From NCBI GenBank assembly GCA_963789515.1, contig CAWBKW010000001.1, positions 62,001 to 126,000 of the forward strand: DNA of 64,000 nt, written 5' to 3'. A program made the translations under genes and the position numbers. Numbering within the stretch: the first letter of the stretch is position 1; the number at the start of each line of letters is the position of its first letter. This stretch comes from JBAXEO01 sp963789515. Its GTDB lineage: Bacteria > Actinomycetota > Coriobacteriia > Anaerosomatales > JAAXUF01. The notes under the pieces are model-generated. The model did not search any database, was not told the DNA's origin, and worked only from the letters and a program-made list of their open reading frames with translations. Positions 7,667 to 16,682 of the stretch are shown here, in pieces.

Positions 7667-9961
7667 CTAGGGCGCCGCAACGAAGCTATAGCCCACTCCC
7701 TCGTAGACATAGGTCGCCGAGAGGCGCTCGATCGTTTCGCTCTTCTCGGCCTCGTCGGCAGTGTAGAAGTGCACGCCCGCGCGCTTGTTGAAGAAGCGGT
7801 AGACCGGCCTTGAGCCGGGCGAAGCCGCACCGCAGACAAGGTAGCTGATGCCTTCGAAGATGTAGGCCCCCGAGGGGTCCTTCATGGTGGCGCTCTTCTC
7901 CGCCTCGCTGGCGGTATAGAAGTGAACGCCGGTGCGCCGGTTGTAGAAGCGGTAGAGCGGCGCGGCGTTGTCGGGGCTGTCGGAATCCAGTCGGAACGCA
8001 ACGCCTTCGAAGGTGTAGATCGAAGAGTGATTCGCGATCGTGCGGTTCTTCTCCGCCTCATCGGCGGTGTAGAAGTGCACGCCCTTGGCCCTGTTGAAGA
8101 AGCGGTAGACCGGCGTCACGTCCGGGCCTGCCGCAAGCGAAACGTTCGTTGTCGTCGTGCTCCCTGAACCGATCACCACGCTCACGGTCTTCGGCGTGTA
8201 CCCGGGCTTGTCATACGTCACGCTATAGGTGCCGGGCGCTATCGCGGTCACGTTGTAGGAGCCGTCGGCCGCAGTGACTATCGGCGCACGGCCGAGCACC
8301 CTCACGGTGACACCAGCCAACGCATCGCTCCCGGACGAAACGGTCCCCGCAAGACCACCGACAGCCACGGGATACGCGACTGCTCCCTTCAGGCCTCGTT
8401 CGGGTCGCGAGAACGTGTGACAGTAGATGCAGTCGAGCTTCTCATTCGTGACGTGCTCGCGGTGACCTGACGCGTAACCCGGCCACGACTCACGATCGTG
8501 ACAGCCCTCGTCCTCTCCCAGACCGCAGGTCGTCGACTGCGGGGCCTTGAGTGCGTAGCCCAGTTGGCCCTTGAGGTCGATACGGCTGGTGCTGCCATGA
8601 CAGTCGGAACACGCGAGCACGCCGCGCGCAGACTGCGCGTCGGCGATGGTGTGGTTGAGCAGCTGGTACGTGTCGGTCTTGACGGTCGTGTAGGCATCGG
8701 ATGAACCGAAGCCCATGTTGACCAGGCCCTTGGAGACGGAAAGGCCGTAGTTCCCGGAGACGTTGAGGTACTCATTGGTGTCCAGCGCGATCAGGATCTT
8801 GCCTGTGGTGCGCATCGGCTGATATGAAGTCTTGTACTTGAAGGGGTAGATCTTGTTCGTCGTATCGCCCGTGACGCCTCCCCGCAGTCGCTCCATGCTG
8901 TAGGCGCCGGTCGCCTGATCCAGGACAGCCGAGTCGCCGAGCAGGTAGTTCTCGGTCTTGCGATTCCACCATCTGTAGGCCGGCTTAAGGCTGCTGCCCT
9001 TTGTCTGGGACGGCTTGTAGTTGCCGACGGACCCCGTAGAAGTGCGCCAGTCGCGCTGGATCTCGGTCGCGGTCTTGCCGTAGACGGGAATGTGGCAGGT
9101 CTGGCAGGCGACATGCGCGACGTGACTGTTGACCGCCGCAGTCACGTGGCCCCCGTTCCGCATTGCAGGGTGACACCGGTCCGTCGCGCACTTGACCTCG
9201 GACGCGTCGTCGGTGGCCACGAGGTCAGAGCCCTTGCCAGTAACCCGATGACGCCCGAACGTGTGGCAGGCCTGGCAGGCGAGGTTGCCGCGCGTGGTGG
9301 CCATATGTACGTCGAAGTTGCCATCGGCGGTTCTCGTCTGAATGGACGACAGGTCACCGCGTTTGACCCCGTCGCCGCCGCCGGCGAAAGCGTGGCACTT
9401 CAGGCAGTTGGCACGCGTGGGCTTGGCGATGTTCATCACGTATCCGTCAAGCACCGCCTTGGGCGTGCCGGCCGGCGGCCCCATCCTGCCGTTGGGCAAG
9501 CGGACGCGCGCCATCGCATAGGCCTCGTTGTGACACACGAGGCAGTCGATGTTGTAGAGCTCATTGATCGTGGGGCTGAGACTGGGAACGGGCTGGGGAC
9601 CGCGGCCTACATGGCACTTCCCACACCCGGTCCAATTGCCGAGCGGGTTGATGCAGTACGCGTTCATGGCGCCGTTGATCTTGCCCTGCGAGGTGCCGGG
9701 CCTGTTGACGTTGTCCGATGCCCTGCCCTGCCACTGATAGTGAACGCCCTGGTAGACGTCTGCGAACGCGGCCGGATGGCAGTCTCGGCATGCCGAGGGG
9801 TACTCGCTCCACGACAAGTAATCGTGCATCCCGGCCGCAAGGGCCGTCTGCGCCGGAACGATATCGCCGAGAAGCGGCACAGGCGCAAGCAGGGTGGCGA
9901 CGCCGAGCAGCGTGAAGATCAGTACGACGACGGACTTGAACAGGCGCGTTGTGACTTCCAT
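7667..9961 (-). CDS. Secreted multihaem c-type cytochrome with carboxypeptidase-regulatory domain and three DUF5648 repeats
   Basis: 764 residues from the ATG at 9961, nine bases after a GAGG ribosome site; an ATG at 9970 is also in frame. An N-terminal hydrophobic helix ends in QTALA (signal peptide or anchor). Eight canonical CXXCH haem motifs follow (CRDCH, CGKCH, CLVCH, CLKCH, CQACH, CQTCH, CSDCH, CIYCH) plus CATDRCH (CX4CH) and CGLGEDEGCH (CX7CH), so eight to ten haems. Then comes an 80-residue carboxypeptidase-regulatory-like beta sandwich (GGLAGTVSSG ... GVTVRVLG). Three tandem DUF5648 repeats (YRFFNRAKGVHFYTADEAEK type) end the protein. It should act outside the membrane in electron transfer; the repeats may bind the surface or substrate. 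Intact single gene. The electron partner is unknown. Confidence 0.85.
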   Translation of the reverse strand: MEVTTRLFKSVVVLIFTLLGVATLLAPVPLLGDIVPAQTALAAGMHDYLSWSEYPSACRDCHPAAFADVYQGVHYQWQGRASDNVNRPGTSQGKINGAMNAYCINPLGNWTGCGKCHVGRGPQPVPSLSPTINELYNIDCLVCHNEAYAMARVRLPNGRMGPPAGTPKAVLDGYVMNIAKPTRANCLKCHAFAGGGDGVKRGDLSSIQTRTADGNFDVHMATTRGNLACQACHTFGRHRVTGKGSDLVATDDASEVKCATDRCHPAMRNGGHVTAAVNSHVAHVACQTCHIPVYGKTATEIQRDWRTSTGSVGNYKPSQTKGSSLKPAYRWWNRKTENYLLGDSAVLDQATGAYSMERLRGGVTGDTTNKIYPFKYKTSYQPMRTTGKILIALDTNEYLNVSGNYGLSVSKGLVNMGFGSSDAYTTVKTDTYQLLNHTIADAQSARGVLACSDCHGSTSRIDLKGQLGYALKAPQSTTCGLGEDEGCHDRESWPGYASGHREHVTNEKLDCIYCHTFSRPERGLKGAVAYPVAVGGLAGTVSSGSDALAGVTVRVLGRAPIVTAADGSYNVTAIAPGTYSVTYDKPGYTPKTVSVVIGSGSTTTTNVSLAAGPDVTPVYRFFNRAKGVHFYTADEAEKNRTIANHSSIYTFEGVAFRLDSDSPDNAAPLYRFYNRRTGVHFYTASEAEKSATMKDPSGAYIFEGISYLVCGAASPGSRPVYRFFNKRAGVHFYTADEAEKSETIERLSATYVYEGVGYSFVAAP

Positions 9962-10119
9962 GAGGCCCATCCTCGGCGAGACGGCACGGTCGGTACAAGG
10001 TAGCTACATCATCGGCGCGCACGAGCGCGAACCTGAGAAGAAGGTCGCGTGGTTTGTCGTGTGCAGTGGCGGTGGCCCCTCGCCTCGGGCAGATAGAGGG
10101 TTCGCCAGAGTGCTAGGGG

Positions 10120-10818
10120 CTAGGGCGCTGCGTCGGTCGGCGTCGAGAACTGGGACGGATCCGGCACCGCGGCGGCCGCCTCTTCGAACAGGTTTCGATC
10201 GATGTGGCAGTATCCGCCGGGGGTCTTGTCGAGGTAGTCCTGGTGGTACTCCTCGGCAGGGGTGTAGCTCGTGAGGGCTTCGGCCTCGACCGCGATCGGC
10301 CGGTCGTACTGCTTCTGGAGCTGCGCGAGCGAGCGCTCGATCACGGCACGGTCCGCGGGGTCGCTGTAGTAGATGCCGCTTCGGTACTGCGTGCCCACGT
10401 CGTTGCCTTGCCGGTTGACCGAGGTCGGATCGATGGCCTTGTAGAAGAGCTCGAGGAGGAACGGGAGCGGCGCGACTGCGGGATCGTAGTCGACGCGCAC
10501 CGTCTCGGTGTACCCGCTGCGGCCCGACGACACGTCTCCGTAGGTCGGAGAGGCGGTCGTGCCGTTCGCGTACCCGGCCTCAGCATTGAGCACACCCTGC
10601 ACCGAAGCCATGTACTTCTCGACGCCCCAGAAACAGCCGCCTGCAAGATAGATGGTAGCCACGCCCTCGCCTCCCACAGTACTCGTCGGTACGGTCGTGC
10701 CGACACGTCGGCCGTCGCGCTTGGATGCGTCCTTCGACGCGCAACCCGAAAGTAACAGCGCAAGAAGCAACACCGCTAGGAGGAGCACGCAAGCTACCAG
10801 ACGACCGAGTCGATTCAA
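10120..10818 (-). CDS. msrA: Peptide methionine-S-sulfoxide reductase, lipoprotein form
   Basis: Reduces Met-S-sulfoxide in oxidised proteins. The catalytic motif GGCFWGVEKY, the GYANG and YTETV segments and EEYHQDYL are typical of MsrA; a possible recycling Cys is in GGYCHIDRN near the C-terminus. The N-terminus carries a 20-residue hydrophobic stretch ending in a lipobox (LLLSGC), so the enzyme should be lipid-anchored outside the membrane. The TTG at 10818, preceded by GAAGGG, starts the lipoprotein signal; longer starts precede it without one. 232 residues, intact. It is divergent from the dehydrogenase at 10990. Placement next to a secreted cytochrome fits a role in repair of extracytoplasmic proteins, by inference. 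Confidence 0.9.
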   Translation of the reverse strand: MNRLGRLVACVLLLAVLLLALLLSGCASKDASKRDGRRVGTTVPTSTVGGEGVATIYLAGGCFWGVEKYMASVQGVLNAEAGYANGTTASPTYGDVSSGRSGYTETVRVDYDPAVAPLPFLLELFYKAIDPTSVNRQGNDVGTQYRSGIYYSDPADRAVIERSLAQLQKQYDRPIAVEAEALTSYTPAEEYHQDYLDKTPGGYCHIDRNLFEEAAAAVPDPSQFSTPTDAAP

Positions 10819-10989
10819 GACACCGCACCCTTCTGAATGATTCCCCAATGACGGGAGCAAATGCCGTGCGAGTCAGCGGTCACGCATGCCCTCCCGCCCG
10901 GCGGAAGGGGTCCGTGCAGGTTGCTTCGCTCCCCAAGCGGGTACACGCCTATCGGCAGAGCTTTGGCTGGCGAACTGAAGGAGGGTCCC

Positions 10990-11962
10990 GTGAAGGCGAT
11001 CGTCCAGAACGCGTACGGCTCGGTAGACGCGCTCACTCTGACCGACATCGACATGCCAACCGCCGGCGACGATCAGGTCCTGGTGCGCGTGCACGCGACC
11101 TCCTTGCACGCCGGCGACTGGTTCTTACTGCTCGGCGTGCCCTACCCCGCTCGCTTCGCGGCGGGATGGCCCAAGCCGAAGAACTTCGTGCCGGGCCTGT
11201 CGACCGCCGGAGTGGTCGAGGCGGTCGGTGCGAAGGTGAGCGGCCTGAAGCCGGGTGACGAGGTGTACGGGGAGTGTCACGGCGCCTGCGCGGAGTACGC
11301 GCTCGGTTCCGAGAACACCCTGGTGGCCAAGCCGGCGGGGCTGACGTTCGAGCAGGCCGCCGCGTTTCCGACGTCCGCGTTGGCGGCGCTTCACGAACTG
11401 CGGGAAGCGGCGAAGGTCCAACCGGGGCAGCGCGTCCTCATCAACGGAGCGTCCGGCGGCGTGGGCATCTACGCCGTGCAGATCGCCAAAGCCATGGGTG
11501 CCCACGTAACGGGCGTCTGCAGCACGCGCAACGTCGAGATGGTGCGCGGACTGGGCGCCGAGAACGTGATCGACTACACCGTCGAGGACTTCGCGAACGG
11601 CGGGCAGCACCTATGACCTGATACTCGACAACGTGGGCAATCGCCCCTTCTCGGAACTTCGGCGAGCGCTTGCCCCCGACGGGGTTCTCCAACCCAACGC
11701 CGGCAGAGTGAGCGTCGGCAGCATGCTCGGCGGACTGATCCGATCCTTCTTCGTGCACCAGCAGGGACGGATGTACCTCTCGATGCCGAACCGTGAAGAC
11801 CTCCTCGCCCTGAGCGAGCTCGTCGACTCCGGGAAGCTGAGGACGGTCATCGACCGGACGTACCCGCTGGCCGAGACACCCGAAGCGCTCGGCTACGTCG
11901 GAACCGGGCACGCGAGCGGCAAGGTCGTGATCCGCGTTCTCGCCGAGGGTGAAGGGGCGTAG
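10990..11962 (+). CDS. Zinc-free MDR family NAD(P)H quinone reductase / alcohol dehydrogenase-like (frame-interrupted)
   Basis: GTG start behind a strong GGAGGG. About 323 residues when joined. The GroES-like N-terminal half (MKAIVQNAYGS, LHAGDWF, GLSTAGVVEAVG) and the Rossmann motif GASGGVGIYAVQIAKAMGA are typical of the quinone-reductase branch of medium-chain dehydrogenases. The Cys ligands of zinc enzymes are absent. At about 11611 the frame hits a stop after GGQHL, while LYDLILDNVGN continues in the next frame to 11962; one extra C in the CC before TATGAC explains it. Cytoplasmic; substrate unknown. A bidirectional hairpin follows. Confidence 0.8.
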
Positions 11963-11995
11963 CGCTGCCTGAAGAGCCCGCCGTCCAACTCGGAA

Positions 11996-12028
11996 GACGC
12001 CCGCCCCTTTGAGCTAGGAGCGGGCGTC
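11996..12028. terminator. Bidirectional hairpin, GACGCCCGC family copy 1
   Basis: GACGCCCGC pairs with GCGGGCGTC, with an inner CCT/AGG extension, between two converging genes. Near-identical stems occur at 14524 and 20183. Confidence 0.7.
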
Positions 12029-12111
12029 CCACATGCATGGCGGCTCGCGGAGTCCACCGGCCACGTCACCGGCTTTCGACCGCTACTCGTGCTCGGTCAC
12101 GCACATTCTTC

Positions 12112-13675
12112 CTACGGGGCGATCCAGAACCCGATGCCCTCGTACGTGTACACGTTCGGCCAGCGTGCTATCACCATCGCCTTCTCGGCCTCGGAAGCGG
12201 TGTAGAAGTGGCTTCCGTTGGTGACGTTGTAGAACCGGTGGATCGGCGAACTCCCGGCCACGTTGGTCGCCGTGACGTTGTAGGCCACACCCTCGTACTG
12301 ATACACGTCCGGCAACTGAGCCATGATCGTGTTCTTCTCAGCGGCCGAGGCCGTGTAGAAGTGCGAGCCATTGAGCTTGTTGTAGAAGCGGTACAGCGGG
12401 TCGTGGTTCGTCTCGGGATTCACCTCGTACGCAACGCCTTCGAACGTGAAGATGCTCGGCCACTTCGCCATCACCGAGTTCTTCTCGGCCTCGGATGCGG
12501 TGTAGAAGTGCGCCCCGTTCTGCCTGTTGTAGAAGCGGTAGACGGGGAACTTGGTGGTCGGTTGCGGCTCTCCCGGCGTGTAGAGTTCTGCACTGCTGAG
12601 ATAGGCACTGCTCGGACCTAGACCGCCCGCAACCAGGACCGCACCGCTGGGGAGCAGCGCGGCGCCCTGAAGGACCCGAGCGGTATTCAGGCTGCCTGTG
12701 GATCGTCCACATACCGGTCGCCGGGTCGTAGACCTCCGCCGAGGAGATGCTGACGCTACTGCTCTCGCCACCGCAGACGAGCACGGTCCCGTCGGCGAGC
12801 AGCGTCGCGGTATGCCCGTCGCGCCCTGCGCCCATGGCGCCTGTCGGAGCCCACGTGTTGGTGTCCGGGTCGTAGAGGTCGGCCGAGGACCCGCCTGCCA
12901 GGCCGCCACAGACGAGCACCTTGCCGTTCGGCAGCAAGGTCGCTGTGTGGTACTGGCGGCTGACGCTCATGTTGCCGGCCGGGGCCCACTGACCGGTCGC
13001 CGGATCCCAGATCTCGGCGGACGCGAGGTAGGCGCCCTGGGCACCGTAACCGCCGGCAGCCAGGACCTTGCCGTTCGGCAGAGCGGTGAGGGTGAGCCCG
13101 GAACGCGTCACGGCCATGGAGGAGGTCGCCGTCCAGCCGCCCGTCGTAGGGTTGTACACCTCGGCCGAGCCGATGTACGCCATGGATTGGTTGATGCCGC
13201 CGGCAACGAGCACCCTGCCATCGTCAAGCAGGGCAGCGGCATGGTAGTAGCGTGCTTGGTTCAAGCTGCCGGTCGGCGCCCACGTGCCCGCGGCAGGGGT
13301 GTACAGCTCCGCCGACGCCTGCATGTCGTAGTCGTCATTCACGCCGCCGGCGGCGAGTACCGTGCCGTTCTGGAGCAGCGTGGCGGTGTGGACGATGCGG
13401 CTCGAATTCATGCTTCCTGTGGCCGCCCAGGTTCCCAGCGCAGGATCGTACAACAACGCCGACGCGAGGTTGTTGGTCGAGTTTCCGCCCCCGGACACGA
13501 GCACCTTGCCGGTCGGGAGGGTGACCGCCAACCCCCGGTAGCGAGCTTGGCTCGCGCCCATGTCCCCGGTGTAGCCCCAGCTCCCCGCGGCGACCGCAGC
13601 TGCAGGTGCCGGAGCGAGAGTGGCCACAATCAAACCGGCCAATGCGAACTGCGCGAATCGTCTGTGCCACTTCAT
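12112..13675 (-). CDS. Secreted Kelch-repeat beta-propeller with three DUF5648 repeats (frame-interrupted)
   Basis: ATG at 13675 with AGAGAGG upstream and a clear signal peptide (LAPAPAAAVAAG). Seven Kelch units of about 50 residues follow, each with a turn like HTATLLPNGKVLVCGG and a strand like SAELYTP, which predicts a seven-bladed propeller as in galactose-oxidase-like proteins. The last 140 residues are three DUF5648 repeats (YRFYNRQNGAHFYTASEAEK type), the same family as in the cytochrome at 7.7 kb. The frame shifts once near 12700, inside the last Kelch unit. Product about 520 residues, exported; no catalytic Cys/Tyr pair of galactose oxidase is evident. Probably a surface recognition protein. 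Confidence 0.75.
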
Positions 13676-13984
13676 GATTCACCTCTCTATCCCGAAGTCG
13701 CCGACAGGGCTGTGGCCGACAGGACAGTCGGCTACGTGACCGGTGCTCACCCCCCAAGGTGGATCGACCCAGATTGCTCGAGTTCACAACCGGGCCCCTT
13801 GGGGATGATTCCCAAACACGGCCTGGATTCCCAAGCACGGGTCTGATGCTGAGCCCCTGCCCGCTAGTGCATCCCGCCCCGCAGGCGACATGGGCATGAT
13901 CGAGCCGTGCGGTCTGGACGCCGCGAGCGTGAATGGGTATCCATGAGCAGGACGTCTCATCTCACTGACGAGAGGATTCATGCC
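13676..13984. other. Intergenic region with a short direct repeat
   Basis: No gene seen in these 309 bases. They hold the divergent promoters of the Kelch gene (minus) and the DUF1269-type gene (plus). Two copies of a 15-base element (GATTCCCAAACACGG at 13807, GATTCCCAAGCACGG at 13826) differ at one base and are 19 bases apart. A GGGTAT box at 13935-13940 could be a SigB-type -10 for the plus-strand gene, but no matching -35 is clear. Confidence 0.5.
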
Positions 13985-14491
13985 ATGCCCGAGTCCAAGC
14001 GCCTCTACCTCTACGGCGGCGCGTACGCCACCGCCGACGACGCACGAGCCGACCTGCAGCACCTGAAGGAGCTGCACCACGGCAAGCACATCGGACGCTA
14101 CGACGCCCTGGCCATCAACAAGAAGTCCGACGGGTCCGTCACGGTGATCGATCTCGATGCGACCGAGCGCGGCACCGGCGCGTGGAAGGGCGCGCTCGCC
14201 GGAGGCGCCCTCATGGTGCTCTTCCCGCCCTCGATTCTGTTGGGCGCCGCTGCCGGCGCGGCAGCCGGGGCTATCGCGAACGACATGAACAAGCGACTCA
14301 GCCGCAGCGATGCGAAAGGGCTTGCGGAGCTTCTGGCTCCCGGCGAGTCCGGTGTGTTGGTGGTCGTCGAGGACATCGAGGCCGCCTACTCGAGCGCGCT
14401 GCTTCAGCGCGCCACCCGACAGCAGGCGGTCGAGATCGACGCGGACGCAGACGCGGTCGAGGAGGCGCTCCGAGCCGCGCAGACCGAGTAG
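13985..14491 (+). CDS. DUF1269-type glycine-zipper protein, paralogue 1
   Basis: 168 residues from the ATG at 13985, nine bases after GAGAGG. The N-terminal half is a ferredoxin-like alpha/beta segment (LYLYGGAYATADDARADLQ ... ALAINKKSDGSVTVIDLDA). A central glycine/alanine-rich hydrophobic hairpin (VLFPPSILLGAAAGAAAGAI) follows, then LLAPGESGVLVVVED and an amphipathic acidic C-terminus. This layout recurs at 23.9, 34.1, 42.4 and 50.9 kb. Members of this type are usually membrane-associated stress proteins of unknown biochemistry. Intact; a hairpin of the GACGCCCGC family follows. Confidence 0.7.
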   Translation: MPESKRLYLYGGAYATADDARADLQHLKELHHGKHIGRYDALAINKKSDGSVTVIDLDATERGTGAWKGALAGGALMVLFPPSILLGAAAGAAAGAIANDMNKRLSRSDAKGLAELLAPGESGVLVVVEDIEAAYSSALLQRATRQQAVEIDADADAVEEALRAAQTE

Positions 14492-14523
14492 GGGCGGGTT
14501 CGCGGCCTTGCGCAGCGACAAGA

Positions 14524-14554
14524 ACGCCCGCCCCTCGTCACGAGGAGCGGGCGT
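14524..14554. terminator. Bidirectional hairpin, GACGCCCGC family copy 2
   Basis: ACGCCCGC-C-CCTCG / CGAGG-A-GCGGGCGT around a TCA loop. It lies between converging genes and is followed on the plus strand by CGTCATG. Confidence 0.75.
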
Positions 14555-14961
14555 CGTCATGTCCTGTCGCGGCATTCGGAACCGCGTCTTCAGCGCACCC
14601 CATCCGCCGACACTGCCCGACCGCGTCGGCCGAACGCGACGACGGCGAGAGCGGCCTGCCGACCAGCGCCGAGATCAGCAGCACGGCCGCCGGGGTGCTC
14701 CCAACCCACCGCCAGGTGAGTGCCGCCATGACCAACAGCAGAAAGAACCGCACGACCTGGCCCACGGCCGGCCCTTGTGCGCGGAGTCACGTGAATCCCG
14801 AGAAGACGATCAAGGCCGCCGGCCACGAAGCACAGCCCCGCGGCCGCCGACGGCCAAGCCGAAGCCTGGCCGCCGGCTGTCGCGAGCCAGACGAGGGAGA
14901 CGATCCAGAGCGCCAATCCCGCGAGCATGCTGCCGATCGGAACACGGAACCTGCTATCCAT
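14538..14961 (-). CDS. Small membrane protein, unknown function (frame-interrupted)
   Basis: ATG at 14961 with an AGGAGG-like site. About three helices in the first frame (MLAGLALWIVSLVWLATAG, AAAGLCFVAGGLDRLLGI). Near 14770 the frame changes and a further hydrophobic segment (VVRFFLLLVMAALTWRWVG, then TPAAVLLISALVGRPLS) continues. Joined length about 130 residues. The downstream part of the second frame runs into the hairpin at 14524-14554 and looks random, so the true stop is probably near 14590-14600. Family not recognised. Confidence 0.45.
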
Positions 14962-14994
14962 GATGCACCTCCTAGGTGAGGGCGGAGTGCGGGG

Positions 14995-15740
14995 TCAGGC
15001 TGCCGAAGTGCCGGCGTTCACGACCACGGGCAGCTTGCCCTTCCAGTCGTTCCACACCTTCGGGTCTGTGGCCAACTCGCACATGCAGTGCGCGACGTTC
15101 GCCATGTTGGTGCTGTCCGGCTTGAAGAGGCTGCTCACGAGTCCTTCATGCAGCGCGTACTCCGATGACGTCGCCATCCAGCAGCGTGTCCGGACGAACC
15201 GCCACCCACTGAACGAACGGGTTGTCCGCCCCGATCTCGCCGCAGAGGAAGTCCGCCGCTCGCTGGTTGTCCTTCGCGGGCGGGAGCAGGCCCGAATCGT
15301 CGCAAGGACCGCTCTCTCGAACGTCCCTCGCCGCGTGTCGAGCCGCCCCGGGCGATTCACCGAGACACTGCTCATGAGGATGAACTTGACCGGTTCGGCC
15401 GGGCTGCACCGCCTCGATGGCACGGCACAGCCTCGTCGTGGCCTGCGTGACGAGGTCGCGCGGCGGCCCGAAGATGCCCTGCAGGTTCAGGACGTGGCCG
15501 AGGCACGAGATGACGGCGTCGCAGCCGCGAACGTGGCGCTGGAGGTCCTCGTCGCTCAGCGACAGCAGGTCGGCCTCCACCACCGTCAGCCTCGGGTTCG
15601 TCGCGACCCCGGCGGGCAGCCTCTCGGCAGATCTCACGATCGCGCGCACGTTGACGCCGCGGCCCAGCAGCTGCTGCAAGACCCGGCCGCCGGTGCGTCC
15701 GGTGCCGCCGACAAGAAGCACCGTCTGATTCCGTCGTCAC
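14995..15740 (-). CDS. NAD(P)H-binding NmrA/SDR-a-like protein (frame-interrupted, several shifts)
   Basis: GTG at 15740 behind a perfect GGAGG. The Rossmann start LLVGGTGRTGGRVLQQLLGRG is clear, followed by VRAIVRSAERLP and the DAVISCLGH strand typical of atypical SDRs that bind NAD(P). To read the full protein one must change frame near 15725, near 15420 (into KFILMSSVSVNRPG), near 15300 (into LLPPAKDNQRAADFLCGE) and near 15165 (into YALHEGLVSSLF ... LPVVVNAGTSAA). Joined length about 245 residues. Last gene of a four-gene minus-strand operon; it starts before the upstream DUF4386 gene stops (overlap). This is the most error-dense locus in the window. Confidence 0.6.
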
Positions 15741-16458
15741 TGGGCCACCTCCGGTCGGTGCTTCGCGGGCGGGTTGAATCCGCGCGCGATCAGCCATACC
15801 GCGAGCGACCATCTCCTGCAGGCAGATCGGCAGCGTAGAGCACCTGGAGAACGTCGAGTTCGGGTCGCCGGTGACGACGAGCGAGAAGCCCGCCGATCAG
15901 CATCAGCGGTGCCGCGATCAGACCCCAGACCGACAGCCACCGGGGAATGCGCTTCGAGACGAAGAGCAGGTAGTAGAACATGACCGCACCGATGCAGAAG
16001 ACGGACTGCCCGAGCATCCACGCGTAGTCATACGCCGTCCACAGTAGCGATGCCTGCGACCTGGAACCCGCAGCGTTCGCGACTCCGGCGCTCGCGATCT
16101 CCTTGCTCAGCGCGAGCAGCGAGAACAGCCCCATCAGCCCGACGACGAAGACGGCGCCCTCGGTGATCCTGCTGGCCAGAGTACCACGCGGCGAAGCCCT
16201 CTTTGACCTTCGTCTTGGCATCCTGCATCAGGATCGGATACATCATGAAGGCCGACGCCGGGCCCCGTGACGGCCATGATGAACAGGAAGAACGCGGCCA
16301 CGACCACCTTGGTCTCGTTCGCTGCCAGGTCGCCGGTGAGGCCGGGACCTCCGATCAAGGACCCTGCCGCGACCATGGACGACACCCCTGCGACCGTAGC
16401 GGCGATGTAGAGCACGCCTGCCGCGATCGCTGACGTTCCGTTCTGTGCGAGCTTTCAT
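15737..16458 (-). CDS. DUF4386-like integral membrane protein (frame-interrupted)
   Basis: ATG at 16458 with GGGAGGAG upstream. Read across frames: RALYIAATVAGVSSMVAAGS, then FFLFIMAVTGPGV, MMYPILMQDAKTKVKEGFAAW, ITEGAVFVVGLMGLFSLLAL, YAWMLGQSVFCIGAVMFYYL, and a last helix ending AVWLIARGFNPP, stop 15737. Six helices and about 235 residues, resembling DUF4386 proteins, whose function is unknown. At least three one-base shifts (about 16240, 16160, 15850). It follows the HTH gene, whose stop overlaps this ATG as ATGA once an indel is allowed for, so the two are translationally coupled. Confidence 0.55.
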
Positions 16459-16680
16459 GACTCCTCCCTTCGGGTACTGGAACACCTCGTCGAGCGGCAC
16501 TCCGAACACCTTGGCGATCTGAAACGCCATCTCGAGCGACGGCGAGTAGCGGCCCTGTTCGATCGCGATCACCGTCTGCCGAGTGACGCCGACCTTGTCG
16601 GCCAGCTCGGCCTGGGTCATCTCGCCGTTGGCGAACCGAAGCGCCCGGATACTGTTGGTCACCCTCGTCGGCTTGACCAT
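16455..16680 (-). CDS. XRE/Cro-family HTH regulator, YgzD type
   Basis: About 74 residues. The helix-turn-helix is textbook: MTQAELADKVGVTRQTVIAI, then EQGRYSPSLEMAFQIAKVFG and the family ending PLDEVFQYPK. Small regulators of this type commonly sit next to a DUF2178 membrane protein, as here (three bases after its stop). As written the frame runs through the next ATG; removing one G from the GGG at 16466-16468 gives YPKEES-stop with an ATGA overlap, surely the native end. It probably represses its own operon through the palindrome at 17164-17176. Confidence 0.8.
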
Positions 16681-16682
16681 GG

